Positions 8,826 to 17,217 are shown, numbered from the stretch's first letter. The stretch: 64,000 nt of DNA from Parafrigoribacterium_A sp035571875 (GCA_035571875.1 DATNBR010000041.1:62001-126000); one strand, 5' to 3'. Notes: generated by a model from the letters alone, not told the origin. Numbers and translations are program-made.

Positions 8826-9616
8826 CGGTGGCTCCTCGCCAGCCGACGACCGAAGACGGTGACGGCCTCGTCCGCGGTGATGCCGAGGGCCTGCGCCCAG
8901 GCGTCCGCCGATGGTTCGCCGCTGGCGCCGAGCAGTACGGCTTCTTCGCCTACGGCGGTTGTGTCCTCTCCCAGTTCGAGCACGGCAGCGTTCATTGCTA
9001 CCCGGCCGACGATTCTGCGGTCCTGACCGCCGAGGAGCACGGTCGCCGCGTTTCCCGCCCGGCGATCAAGGCCATCTGCGTAGCCGATCGCGATCATCGC
9101 GAGGTTGGTGTCCCGCTCGGCGCGGTAGGTGTATCCGTAGGAGACGCCTTCACCAGCGTGGATGGTCTTGGTCGTGAGCACCACCGCGGTGACGCGCATG
9201 GCCGCCTCGAGACCGAGCCGTGCAGCGTCGGGTCCGATTCCGTAGAGCGTGACCCCGGCGTCGAACAGCGCGGGCACCGATGAGTCGCTCCGAAGGTAGA
9301 CGTTCGGCAGATGAGTTGACCCTCCCACCGCGAACGAGACCAAGATGGGTGCGTCGATGCCGGCCTCGCGCAGCGCGATCGCATCCGCGGCATCGCTGAC
9401 TCCGAGCCACTGCGCACCGCCCTCAATCGCAGCGAACGAGGTCTCGAGTGCACCGTGCCCGTGTCCGTCGGCGGAGACATCGGCAAGCAGCGGCATCGCG
9501 CCGGCCTCAGCGAGAAGCGCACTCGAGTTGTGGCGAAGCACGGCCGTGTCGATGCGCGCCTCGCACATCCGGGGATCAGTCAGCGTCAGCACCTCGCAGT
9601 CGGTGGGCAGGAGCAC
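8822..9616 (-). CDS. Shortened alanine racemase-like protein with catalytic tyrosine but no PLP lysine (AlrB)
   Basis: The 264-residue protein is racemase-like at both ends. The C-terminal domain is well kept: GEGVSYGYTY with Y160 at the Tyr265 position, GYADG near 178-182, and GRVAMN with M208 (the following Asp is Asn209). The N-terminal half is not catalytic: VVKADAYGHG is replaced by DVSADGHGHG, so the PLP lysine is S48 and the tyrosine is H52. About 100 residues of the barrel that should contain the equivalents of R136 and H166 are deleted between residues 95 and 106; the RxG arginine is also lost. The GTG at 9616 gives this length; the ATG at 9566-9568 (residue 17) is an alternative start. 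The frame is intact and tightly coupled to its neighbours, arguing against a pseudogene. Confidence 0.85.
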   Translation of the reverse strand: MLLPTDCEVLTLTDPRMCEARIDTAVLRHNSSALLAEAGAMPLLADVSADGHGHGALETSFAAIEGGAQWLGVSDAADAIALREAGIDAPILVSFAVGGSTHLPNVYLRSDSSVPALFDAGVTLYGIGPDAARLGLEAAMRVTAVVLTTKTIHAGEGVSYGYTYRAERDTNLAMIAIGYADGLDRRAGNAATVLLGGQDRRIVGRVAMNAAVLELGEDTTAVGEEAVLLGASGEPSADAWAQALGITADEAVTVFGRRLARSHR

Positions 9617-9644
9617 GAGCCAGACGGCCCGGAGCTTTCGACGA

Positions 9645-10382
9645 CTAGATGCGCGAAAACACGTGCTTCACGTTATCAACGATCACACCGCGCGCACCCG
9701 CAGCAAGGCGGTCGAGTTCGGCATGCGCCGCGCCGGGCTCGTACGCGAAACCCTTGCGCTTCGCGACGGTGCGAATCAGTGAGTCGGTGAGCGCCGGGTT
9801 AAGCGGGAGAACTGGCCCGCCCACCTGAGTCCCGATGGAGTCTCCGGCCTTGACGCCTTCCGTCTTGCCGTCGCCGTTGCCGTTTCCGGTCACGAGCGCA
9901 CCGAACGCCTCCGCACCTGGCGCCAGCCGCCAGACCGAGGCGTTATCTTCGAAACCCGCGATCTGGCCCACCGTCGACTCGACCAGCACATAGCCGACGT
10001 TGCGCGTATCCGTGCGCACCGCGGTGAAGGGAAGGATGCCGATCCCGGCAATGAGGGAGCCATCGATGAGGGTGATCCCCTCACCGAGCAGTTCCGCGCC
10101 CGCTCCATAGGCGAAGAACGGAATGCCATCAACAGCAAACGAGCGCAGCCGCTCGGCGTGCGCCTGGAAGTCGTCGTAGATGTTGCGGATCGCGGAGACG
10201 GGCCCGTTTCCCACGAGCACCAGGTCTGGCGCGTCCGGCAGGACGTCCCCCGCACCGTGCCGCGAGACCGAGACTTCGATGCCGGCACGTTCGAGGCGCG
10301 CGGTGAGCGCCATGACGTTGCCGCGATCGCCCGCCACCCCGAGTTCGTCGGGATATAGCTGCACCAGGTTCACCGTCGTCAT
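9645..10382 (-). CDS. GatD-like amidotransferase subunit lacking the catalytic Cys and His
   Basis: The 245-residue protein aligns with GatD/CobQ2, the class I glutaminase that feeds ammonia to MurT for amidating the D-Glu alpha-carboxyl of lipid II. Family landmarks remain: YPDELGVAGDRGN near 10-22, GLVTGNGNG-like and EG near 165-176, GPVLPLNPALTD near 189-200. The nucleophile elbow reads PFFAYGAGAELLG, with G93 where the Cys should be, and the His motif THGP reads QVGGP, with G188 in place of His. The whole protein contains no cysteine. It therefore cannot be a glutaminase, though it may still bind MurT as a structural subunit. Its ATG overlaps the murT stop by 4 bases. Confidence 0.82.
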   Translation of the reverse strand: MTTVNLVQLYPDELGVAGDRGNVMALTARLERAGIEVSVSRHGAGDVLPDAPDLVLVGNGPVSAIRNIYDDFQAHAERLRSFAVDGIPFFAYGAGAELLGEGITLIDGSLIAGIGILPFTAVRTDTRNVGYVLVESTVGQIAGFEDNASVWRLAPGAEAFGALVTGNGNGDGKTEGVKAGDSIGTQVGGPVLPLNPALTDSLIRTVAKRKGFAYEPGAAHAELDRLAAGARGVIVDNVKHVFSRI

Positions 10383-11683
10383 CGCTGGTTCTCCAGTTCG
10401 AGGAAGCCGATCTGTTTGCGCGCGAGCATCATGATCTCGTAGTTCACGATCCAGGTCTTCATGCCACGCGACGGTCGCGGGAGCGCCCGCATCAGGTCGA
10501 TCGCCTTGCGCAGATCCGGTTCAACCGCGCCGACCCGCATGCCCTCGTGTTCCAGCCGCGTTGCGAGTTGCCACGCCTTTGCGCCCGTGATGACATCAAC
10601 GTGGTCGATCGCCGAGAAGTCGATGTCGTAGATCCATGAAATGTCTGGGGTTCCCTCGTCGATCGCGAGCAGAACCTGCTCGGGCGGCTCGGGAATCGCG
10701 TCGAGGTTGAGTTGCAGACTCGCCGCGTTCTTGAACATCACGAATTCGACCTTCTCGTTGCCGAAGTCGAGGAGTTCGCCTCGGCCGTAGGCCGGCTTCA
10801 TCGCGGCGAACGCGTCGACCGCTGCGGAAGGCGAGAACTGGTCTCCCAGGATGATTGCTGCGGTGGCCATCGCGGCGGCGGCATCGATACCGTAGTGCAG
10901 CCCCTTCGCGGGGAGCACGACGTCGATCACCTCGCCGGCGACGAGGACCTTCGCGCCGGTGCGGTCAGTATCGATCAGCTCGGCAAGGGCCTCGTGATGA
11001 ACCTCGGCGGCGTTCTTGTCCCGATAGTCTGCCGCGTTGAAGAGCCCGTGCGGCGACTTCGCAATGAGCTCGTCCGTCGCGCCGAAGTAGGTGATGTCGG
11101 GGTTCTGCGCGGCATCACCCTCGGCGTATCGGCCGGCCACCTTGCTGAGGTACGGATCTTCGCGATTGGTGACGATGTGCAACTTAGCCCGCTGCGCGGT
11201 GTCGAGCATCATGTCTGCAACGCGCTCGGTCTCGTAGAAGCGGTACAACTGGTCCACCTGTGTGTTCAGTACCAATACCGTCGACGGCGGCACCGTGTCG
11301 GCAAACTCCAGCGCGAAGGCCTCATCCACCTCGAGAACGCCGATATCGGCATCGAGCTTTCCGAGCAGCGACGATTCGGCGAGGATCGATGACGCGATCC
11401 CCTGCGGCAGGTTTGCCCCGGACGGATTCGTGAACACCTTGAGCCCGTGAGCACGAAGCACTCCCGTGAGCATGTGCGTCGTGGTCGACTTGCCGTTCGA
11501 GCCCAGCACGTACACGATGCCGTGCCGGAACTGAGCGGTCACATCTTCGAGAAAGCGTGGTGCCAATCTCGTAGTGACGTAGCCGGGAAACGCGGAGCCG
11601 CCGCCGCGCAGGCGCGCAAGACCGCGCACGAGCTTGCCGAGGGCAACCGGCAGCAGATACTTCAGGCCGACGGGCTTACTCAA
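10379..11683 (-). CDS. MurT-like Mur ligase lacking the zinc ribbon
   Basis: About 434 residues matching MurT, a Mur-ligase-fold enzyme that activates the D-Glu alpha-carboxyl of lipid II with ATP. Visible parts are the P-loop GSNGKSTTT (residues 61-69), TNPSGANLPQG, the central domain, and the C-terminal DUF1727 region with DISWIYDIDF and TGAKAWQLATRL. Usual MurT proteins insert a four-cysteine zinc ribbon in the middle domain; here it is absent and the whole protein has no cysteine. The frame has no ATG near the family start. I chose the TTG at 11681-11683, which overlaps the rpoD stop by 8 bases and keeps LKYLLPVALGKLVRG; a GTG at 11627-11629 is the alternative. It ends in a 4-base overlap with the GatD-like gene. 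Confidence 0.8.
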   Translation of the reverse strand: MSKPVGLKYLLPVALGKLVRGLARLRGGGSAFPGYVTTRLAPRFLEDVTAQFRHGIVYVLGSNGKSTTTHMLTGVLRAHGLKVFTNPSGANLPQGIASSILAESSLLGKLDADIGVLEVDEAFALEFADTVPPSTVLVLNTQVDQLYRFYETERVADMMLDTAQRAKLHIVTNREDPYLSKVAGRYAEGDAAQNPDITYFGATDELIAKSPHGLFNAADYRDKNAAEVHHEALAELIDTDRTGAKVLVAGEVIDVVLPAKGLHYGIDAAAAMATAAIILGDQFSPSAAVDAFAAMKPAYGRGELLDFGNEKVEFVMFKNAASLQLNLDAIPEPPEQVLLAIDEGTPDISWIYDIDFSAIDHVDVITGAKAWQLATRLEHEGMRVGAVEPDLRKAIDLMRALPRPSRGMKTWIVNYEIMMLARKQIGFLELENQR

Positions 11684-13103
11684 GGTAATCGCGCAGGGAC
11701 TGGGACCGCGAGGGGTGGCGAAGCTTCGCCATCGTCTTGGACTCAATCTGGCGGATGCGCTCTCGAGTGACCCCGAAGGTGTCGCCGATCTGGTCGAGCG
11801 TCTTCGGCATCCCATCGCCGAGACCGAAGCGCATGCGGATAACGCCGGCTTCCCGCTCGGAGAGCGAGTCGAGCAGCGATTCCAACTGCTTCTGCAGCAT
11901 CGTGAAGCCGACCGCGTCGGCCGGCACGACCGCCTCGGTGTCTTCGATCAGGTCGCCGAACTCACTGTCGCCGTCTTCGCCGAGCGGCGTGTGCAGCGAG
12001 ATCGGCTCGCGGCCATACTTCTGCACCTCGACGACCTTCTCGGGAGTCATGTCGAGCTCGCGGCTCAGCTCCTCCGGAGTGGGTTCGCGGCCGAGATCCT
12101 GCAGCATCTGGCGCTGCACCCGAGCGAGCTTGTTGATGACCTCGACCATGTGCACGGGGATGCGAATGGTGCGGGCCTGGTCTGCCATCGCGCGCGTGAT
12201 CGCCTGGCGGATCCACCACGTCGCGTACGTCGAGAACTTGAAGCCCTTGGTGTAGTCGAACTTCTCGACGGCACGGATGAGCCCCAGGTTTCCCTCCTGG
12301 ATCAGGTCGAGGAACTGCATCCCGCGACCGGTGTAGCGCTTGGCCAGCGAGACGACGAGCCGGAGGTTCGCGCCCAGCAGGTGACTCTTGGCGCGCTGAC
12401 CGTCCTTGGCGACCCAGCGCAGTTCGCGCTCCGCCTCCTTGGAAAGGTTGGTCGTGGTGGCCAACTTGTCTTCCGCGAAGAGTCCGGCCTCGATGCGCAT
12501 CGCGAGCTCGACCTCTTCGGCCGCGTTCAGGAGCGCGACCTTACCGATCTGCTTCAGATAGTCCTTGACGGGGTCGGCGGTCGCGCCCGTGATCGCCGAG
12601 GAATAGACGGGAACCTCGTCTTCGTCGTCGACGAGCGAAAGAACAAGTGCACCACTCGGGAGCACCTCATCCTTCTTTGCGCCCTTGCCATCTTCGGAGT
12701 CGTCAGCGTCATCCGTCGCAATCTCATCGGCGTCGTCTTTGACGCCGGCCGCGTCGGCGTCGTCTTCGATCGGCTCGACGACATCCTCGGCATCGTCATC
12801 GACCTCGTCGGCGTCATCCGCAACCTTCGAGGCGCGCTTGCTCGCCGCCTTCTTGACCGGTGTGTCAGCAGCGGGCTTCTCAGCGGCAGCGGACTTCTTC
12901 GCAGGGGCCTTCTTCGCCGGAGTTGCCTTCGCCGTAGTTGCCTTCGCCGCTGCGGACTTTGCCGCGGGGGCCTTGGCGGCTGTCGTCTTGGCGGCTGTCT
13001 TTGACTTGCCTGCAGGCGCGAGGTCTTCTTCGACCGCTGCGTCGTTCGGCGATGCGGTCGAAGCTTGTGCTTTCGCCGGTGCTGCCTTAGTTCGGGTAGC
13101 CAT
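11676..13103 (-). CDS. rpoD: Primary RNA polymerase sigma factor
   Basis: The 475-residue protein is the principal sigma-70 factor (SigA/HrdB/RpoD). The N-terminal 130 residues are an Ala-Lys-Pro-rich stretch followed by a strongly acidic one, as in other actinobacterial primary sigmas. Then come region 1.2 (DPVKDYLKQIGKVALLNAAEEVELA), region 2 (GANLRLVVSLAKRYTGRGMQ, LDLIQEGNLGLIRAVEKFD, the -10-melting FSTYATWWIRQAI), region 3, and region 4 with the -35-binding helix-turn-helix (TLDQIGDTFGVTRERIRQIE). The ATG at 13101-13103 with an AAAGG ribosome-binding site sets the start; the open frame extends further upstream but without family similarity. The murT-like start overlaps its stop, so the cell-wall genes may be read from the rpoD promoter. 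Confidence 0.93.
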   Translation of the reverse strand: MATRTKAAPAKAQASTASPNDAAVEEDLAPAGKSKTAAKTTAAKAPAAKSAAAKATTAKATPAKKAPAKKSAAAEKPAADTPVKKAASKRASKVADDADEVDDDAEDVVEPIEDDADAAGVKDDADEIATDDADDSEDGKGAKKDEVLPSGALVLSLVDDEDEVPVYSSAITGATADPVKDYLKQIGKVALLNAAEEVELAMRIEAGLFAEDKLATTTNLSKEAERELRWVAKDGQRAKSHLLGANLRLVVSLAKRYTGRGMQFLDLIQEGNLGLIRAVEKFDYTKGFKFSTYATWWIRQAITRAMADQARTIRIPVHMVEVINKLARVQRQMLQDLGREPTPEELSRELDMTPEKVVEVQKYGREPISLHTPLGEDGDSEFGDLIEDTEAVVPADAVGFTMLQKQLESLLDSLSEREAGVIRMRFGLGDGMPKTLDQIGDTFGVTRERIRQIESKTMAKLRHPSRSQSLRDYLE

Positions 13104-13208
13104 TGGGCACCTTTCGATTGTGAGCTCGCTGCCCGATCGGTCGTCGATGCCGTCCGGTTCGTGGGAACGAGCTCCGGAGTGGGCCATTTCGGGCAGCACT
13201 AAGACCCA

Positions 13209-13214
13209 TGTCAA
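13209..13214 (-). promoter_or_regulatory. Possible -35 element of the rpoD promoter
   Basis: The reverse strand reads a perfect TTGACA at 13214-13209, about 105 bases before the rpoD ATG, in the 223-base gap upstream of rpoD. The hexamer 17 bases downstream (CGAAAT) matches the -10 consensus only in its last three positions, so the call is tentative. Confidence 0.35.
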
Positions 13215-13326
13215 GTCCTGAGTCTTCGCACACCCGTGGTGGCGAGGAACCCAAAGAATCGAAAGGGTCTTGGGATCAATTATTGCATGCTTTCGCTGCG
13301 CCTCTTGCCAGTGGCCGATCACACTG

Positions 13327-14655
13327 CTATATGTTGCGACGCTTGCGTGCTCTGGAGAGTGCAACCCAGATCGGGGCCACTTCTATTCCCTCGTCTTCGT
13401 GCATGCGGCGCCTCGTGCGTCGCCGAGCGCGCACGAGAAAGAGGACGCCGACACCGATCACGAGGTACTGCACGGCGAACGCGACCCGGAACGAGTCCAG
13501 GGCGAAGATGTCGCTCGCTGCTCCGCCCGCCACCCGGAGGTGATTAGCCAGGTCGAGCACCACGCCGATCAGATACATCATCACGAAACTGGCCAGAAAG
13601 CCGCCGACGTTGACTACTCCGTTCGCCGAGCCGAGGCTGCGCAACGGATTGAAGCTGCGGGCGAAGTCGAAGCCGATGAGCGAGCCGGGGCCACCGACCC
13701 CCATGGCGACGATGAGCACAAGGATGAGCCAGAGCGGCGGCATGCCCGGCCAGGCGAGCACCACCGTCCATACGACGCCCATCGTCACAACGATGCCGAG
13801 AACGAGGTTGGAGCGCCTGAGCGGGAATCTCGCAGTGAGAACGCCGAGTATCGGCCCGCTCACCGCGCCCACCACGACGAACGACGCGAGCAGCGTCGAC
13901 GCCAGCGCCGGCGTGTAGCCGAGCGCACCGACCATGAAGGGAAAGCCCCAGAGCAGGCTGAAAACGGTGCCGGATGACTGACTGACGAAGTGCGACCAGA
14001 ACCCGAGCTGTGTCCCGGGTCGGCTGAGACTCTCGCGCAGCTGCCGCATAGCCCCGCGCCAGGTCGTCGCCGCCCCCGAGCGCGCCAGCGGGTCACCACC
14101 GTTCGACAGGAGTGCCACCACGAGCACGAAGGCGAGGGCCGACATCGCTGCGAGTCCGAGAAACGCGGGCGTCCAGCCGAAGTCGCGCAGCACAAAGGAG
14201 AAGGGGATCGCAGAGAGCACCTGGCCGAGCGCGCCGACATTGCCCGTCCACTGCGAGACCTGCGGCAGAATCTTGCCACTGAACCAGGAGGCGAGCAGTC
14301 GGATGACAGAAATGAAGGTCATCGCATCGCCCGCGCCGAGCAGCATCCGACCGCCAATCGCCGCCCCGATCGATGGAGCGAATGCGAGCGTGACCTGTCC
14401 GAGCAGCATGAGCAGCGCGCCGAGTGCGATGAGCCGCTTCGGGCCGACACGGTCCAGGATGACGCCGACCGGGATCTGTAGCGCCGCGTACACGATCAAC
14501 TGGATGACGGTGAGACTCGACAGGACCGAGGCCGAGACATCGAAGCGGTGCGCCGCCTCGACGCCCGCGACACCGAGCGAGGTGCGCTGCAGCACCGCGG
14601 TGATGTAGGCGATCATTGCAACGGCCCACATCAGCCACGAGCGACCAGAGTTCAC
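13327..14655 (-). CDS. MFS transporter
   Basis: The 442-residue membrane protein has about 12 hydrophobic segments and major facilitator landmarks, including DRVGPKRLIALGALLM after the second segment and RFPLRRSNLVLG in the second half. It most resembles the general MFS family that includes nitrate/sugar-phosphate and drug exporters; the substrate is unknown. The start is GTG at 14653-14655. The last 30 residues are a basic cytoplasmic tail (RARRRTRRRMHEDEG). It is followed on the same strand by the rpoD region after a 223-base gap, so it is transcribed separately. Confidence 0.8.
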   Translation of the reverse strand: MNSGRSWLMWAVAMIAYITAVLQRTSLGVAGVEAAHRFDVSASVLSSLTVIQLIVYAALQIPVGVILDRVGPKRLIALGALLMLLGQVTLAFAPSIGAAIGGRMLLGAGDAMTFISVIRLLASWFSGKILPQVSQWTGNVGALGQVLSAIPFSFVLRDFGWTPAFLGLAAMSALAFVLVVALLSNGGDPLARSGAATTWRGAMRQLRESLSRPGTQLGFWSHFVSQSSGTVFSLLWGFPFMVGALGYTPALASTLLASFVVVGAVSGPILGVLTARFPLRRSNLVLGIVVTMGVVWTVVLAWPGMPPLWLILVLIVAMGVGGPGSLIGFDFARSFNPLRSLGSANGVVNVGGFLASFVMMYLIGVVLDLANHLRVAGGAASDIFALDSFRVAFAVQYLVIGVGVLFLVRARRRTRRRMHEDEGIEVAPIWVALSRARKRRNI

Positions 14656-14692
14656 GCTCTACCTATTTCTTCCCCCGCAGAAATCGCGACTC

Positions 14693-15616
14693 TCAGGACA
14701 GCGCGTCGTCGTCCCCGTTGCGGCGGATCGCCAGGAAGTTCTCGAGTTCCGCAGCGATTTCGTCAGCGCTCGGCAGTGCTCCGTCTTCATCGGTCAGCGG
14801 CGAGCGAAGCGGGTTGCCCTGCATGTAGGCGTCGTGGCGCTCCTCGAGCGCACCGACGAGGCGAGCGAGCTCCTGGTTGGTCTCCACCTGCGCGTCGATC
14901 TTGGCGAGGAACTCCCTGCCTTCCTCGCGAAGGCTGTCGCTCGGGAAGATCAGGCCGGTGGCGACGCTGATGACCTCAAGGGCCTTGATCGCAGCATCCG
15001 GATGTTCGGTGTCGGCCAGATAGTGAGGAATCAGGAGCACAAAGCCCGCTATCGGGTGACCGAGCGCGGACAGCCGGTATTCGATGAGATGAAGCACGTT
15101 TGCCGGCACCTGAGTGTTCGGCTTCCAGATCGACATGGAGTCGATGAGCTCGGTGCGGTTGCCGCTCACCGTCACGCCGATCGGGCGGGTGTGCGGCACC
15201 GGCATCGGGATAGCGTGCACCCAGGTCGTGCTGCGTACCTTGAATCGGTCGATCAACTGAAGAACCGCGGCGGAGAACCTCTCCCACTGGAAGTCGGGTT
15301 CGAAGCCGGTGAGCAGCAGGAATTGCTGGCCGATCTCATCCGTCGCCAGGTACAGCGCGAGAGTCGACGGCGTGTAGTCGCTCAGATGGTCCTGGTCGAA
15401 GTGGACGAGCGGCCGGCGGGCGCGGTAGTCCAACAGTTCGTCGGTGTCGAACGTCGCGACGACCTGGTGGTCCAGGGTCTCGAGCAGGTAGTCGGTGAAC
15501 TGGGTGACGGCGGAACCGGAGTCGGCGAAACCCGTGAGTCCGGCCACGAGATTCAGCCCCTCTGGCACCATGTCGGCGTCGGGAGCAAACTCATATAAAG
15601 CGGCGGGATCTTGCAT
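14693..15616 (-). CDS. PAC2 family protein
   Basis: A 307-residue PAC2-family protein, related to proteasome-assembly-chaperone-like proteins that are widespread in Actinobacteria with unknown role. Typical features are the N-terminal LVAGLTGFADSGSAVTQ, the middle LLLTGFEPDFQWERF and HAIPMPVPHTRP, and the long helical C-terminal part (FLAKIDAQVETNQELARLVGALEERHD). The frame is open to a TTG one codon earlier, but the ATG at 15614-15616 is the more likely start. It is divergent from pepA, with a shared promoter gap of about 100 bases. Confidence 0.85.
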   Translation of the reverse strand: MQDPAALYEFAPDADMVPEGLNLVAGLTGFADSGSAVTQFTDYLLETLDHQVVATFDTDELLDYRARRPLVHFDQDHLSDYTPSTLALYLATDEIGQQFLLLTGFEPDFQWERFSAAVLQLIDRFKVRSTTWVHAIPMPVPHTRPIGVTVSGNRTELIDSMSIWKPNTQVPANVLHLIEYRLSALGHPIAGFVLLIPHYLADTEHPDAAIKALEVISVATGLIFPSDSLREEGREFLAKIDAQVETNQELARLVGALEERHDAYMQGNPLRSPLTDEDGALPSADEIAAELENFLAIRRNGDDDALS

Positions 15617-15720
15617 CAATCCACTCTAATCGCCACACAAGTTGCAAAGCTGGCGAGCGGGCGTGCATCCGTGAAGCCCAGAGCGAACAGACCGCCGAAG
15701 CGCGCGGATAGCATGGCGGC

Positions 15721-17217
15721 ATGACCGTTTCTGAGCTTCACGTCTCCACCGAATCCCCTCTCACCATCGCGACCGACGCCCTAGTGCTCGGCGTCACCCA
15801 GACCGACCACGGTCCGAAACTGCTGACGGGGTTCACGGAATTCGACGGAATCGGTTCCGCTCTGGCGGCGATCGGCGTCACGGGGGCCGTTGATGAGGTA
15901 CGTCGAGTAGCTCCCGTTGCTGGCGTCGCAGCGAAGAGCGTTGCCGTCGTGGGTCTCGGCAGAGCACCCCTGTCGTCCGACGCTCTGCGCTATGCGGCCG
16001 GTTCCGCAGCGCGCCAGCTCAGAGGCCTCGACTCCCTTGCCTTTGCCCTCCCGGTGTCGAACGACGACGAACTGCTCGCGACGCTCGAGGGTGCCGCGAT
16101 CGGCGCCTACGAATTCACGGACTATCGGGTGAAGTCTGCGGACGCCGCCAAGCGCGTCGCTCGCGACATCACGGTCGCCTCGACGTCGCAGGGCGCCGCC
16201 AGCCTGACCGATCGCGCGCGTATCGTCGCGGAGGCCGTGCATACGGTACGTGACCTCGTGAGCACTCCCGCCTCCGATCTGTACCCCGAGACCTTTGCGG
16301 ATGCCGTGCAGCGGGCCGCCGCAGAGGCTCCCGTCGAGGTCGCAGTCTTGGACCACGACGAACTGGTCGCGGGCGGCTTCGGCGGCATCCTCGGCGTCGG
16401 TCAGGGATCGACTCGCGGTCCGAGGCTCGTGAAACTCAGCTACAACCCGGCCGGTGCGACGCGTCACATTGCTCTCGTCGGCAAGGGCATCACCTTCGAT
16501 ACGGGTGGACTCTCGCTCAAGCAGCCGGCAGGCATGGTGGGCATGAAGTACGACATGACCGGTGCCGCGACCGTCATGGCCGCCCTTGTCGCAGCCGCCA
16601 GGCTCGGCATCGGTGTGCGGCTCACCGCCTGGCTGTGCGTCGCGGAGAACATGCCGTCTGGCTCGGCGATCCGACCGGGAGATGTGCTGCGCATCCACGG
16701 CGGGCGAACCGTCGAAGTGCTCAACACGGATGCCGAGGGTCGCCTCGTCATGGCGGACGGCCTCGTGGCCGCGAGTGAGGAGTTCCCCGATGCGATCATC
16801 GACGTCGCAACCCTGACGGGAGCGGCGCGAGTCGCTCTCGGCACCCGGTACACGGCGGTCATGGGAGACCGCACCCTCGTCTCGCAGGTCGTCGACGCCG
16901 GCGAGAAGGCTGGTGAGTTGCTCTGGCCCATGCCTCTTCCGGGCGAGCTACGTGCGCTCCTGAACTCGGATGTCGCGGACATCGCGAACGCCAAGATCGG
17001 CAACACCGCGGGGGGCATGCTGCTCGCCGGCGTGTTTCTCCAGGAGTTCATCGGCACGCAGAAAGAGGATGCGTCCGCGCGCATTCCGTGGGCGCACCTC
17101 GACATCGCGGGAGCCGCGGACAACGGTGGTGCCGGCTATGGCTACATCGGCAAGGGGCCGACCGGTGTCGCCGTGCGAACTCTGCTGCGTCTGGCAGAGG
17201 ATATTTCGCTCGCGTAG
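15721..17217 (+). CDS. pepA: Leucyl aminopeptidase
   Basis: The 498-residue M17 aminopeptidase removes N-terminal residues from peptides in the cytoplasm using two divalent metals. The catalytic domain is evident: GKGITFDTGGLSLK (metal-binding Lys and Asp), MKYDMTGAATV, and the family signature NTDAEGRLVMADGL. The N-terminal macro-like domain covers roughly the first 170 residues. The length is normal for the family. It stands alone between a divergent PAC2 gene and lpd, which begins about 100 bases downstream. Confidence 0.92.
   Translation: MTVSELHVSTESPLTIATDALVLGVTQTDHGPKLLTGFTEFDGIGSALAAIGVTGAVDEVRRVAPVAGVAAKSVAVVGLGRAPLSSDALRYAAGSAARQLRGLDSLAFALPVSNDDELLATLEGAAIGAYEFTDYRVKSADAAKRVARDITVASTSQGAASLTDRARIVAEAVHTVRDLVSTPASDLYPETFADAVQRAAAEAPVEVAVLDHDELVAGGFGGILGVGQGSTRGPRLVKLSYNPAGATRHIALVGKGITFDTGGLSLKQPAGMVGMKYDMTGAATVMAALVAAARLGIGVRLTAWLCVAENMPSGSAIRPGDVLRIHGGRTVEVLNTDAEGRLVMADGLVAASEEFPDAIIDVATLTGAARVALGTRYTAVMGDRTLVSQVVDAGEKAGELLWPMPLPGELRALLNSDVADIANAKIGNTAGGMLLAGVFLQEFIGTQKEDASARIPWAHLDIAGAADNGGAGYGYIGKGPTGVAVRTLLRLAEDISLA

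Noticed and set aside
7770..9616. The two alr-like genes as one gene broken by a frameshift
   Set aside because: Each has its own N-terminal and C-terminal domain remnants; they overlap as separate frames, and the residues lost in one are kept in the other. A split single gene would give one N-terminal and one C-terminal half.
11634..13004. Forward ORF of 456 residues opposite rpoD
   Set aside because: Antisense shadow of a highly conserved sigma factor.
14834..15598. Forward ORF opposite the PAC2 gene
   Set aside because: Antisense shadow; the PAC2 reading matches a known family across its full length.
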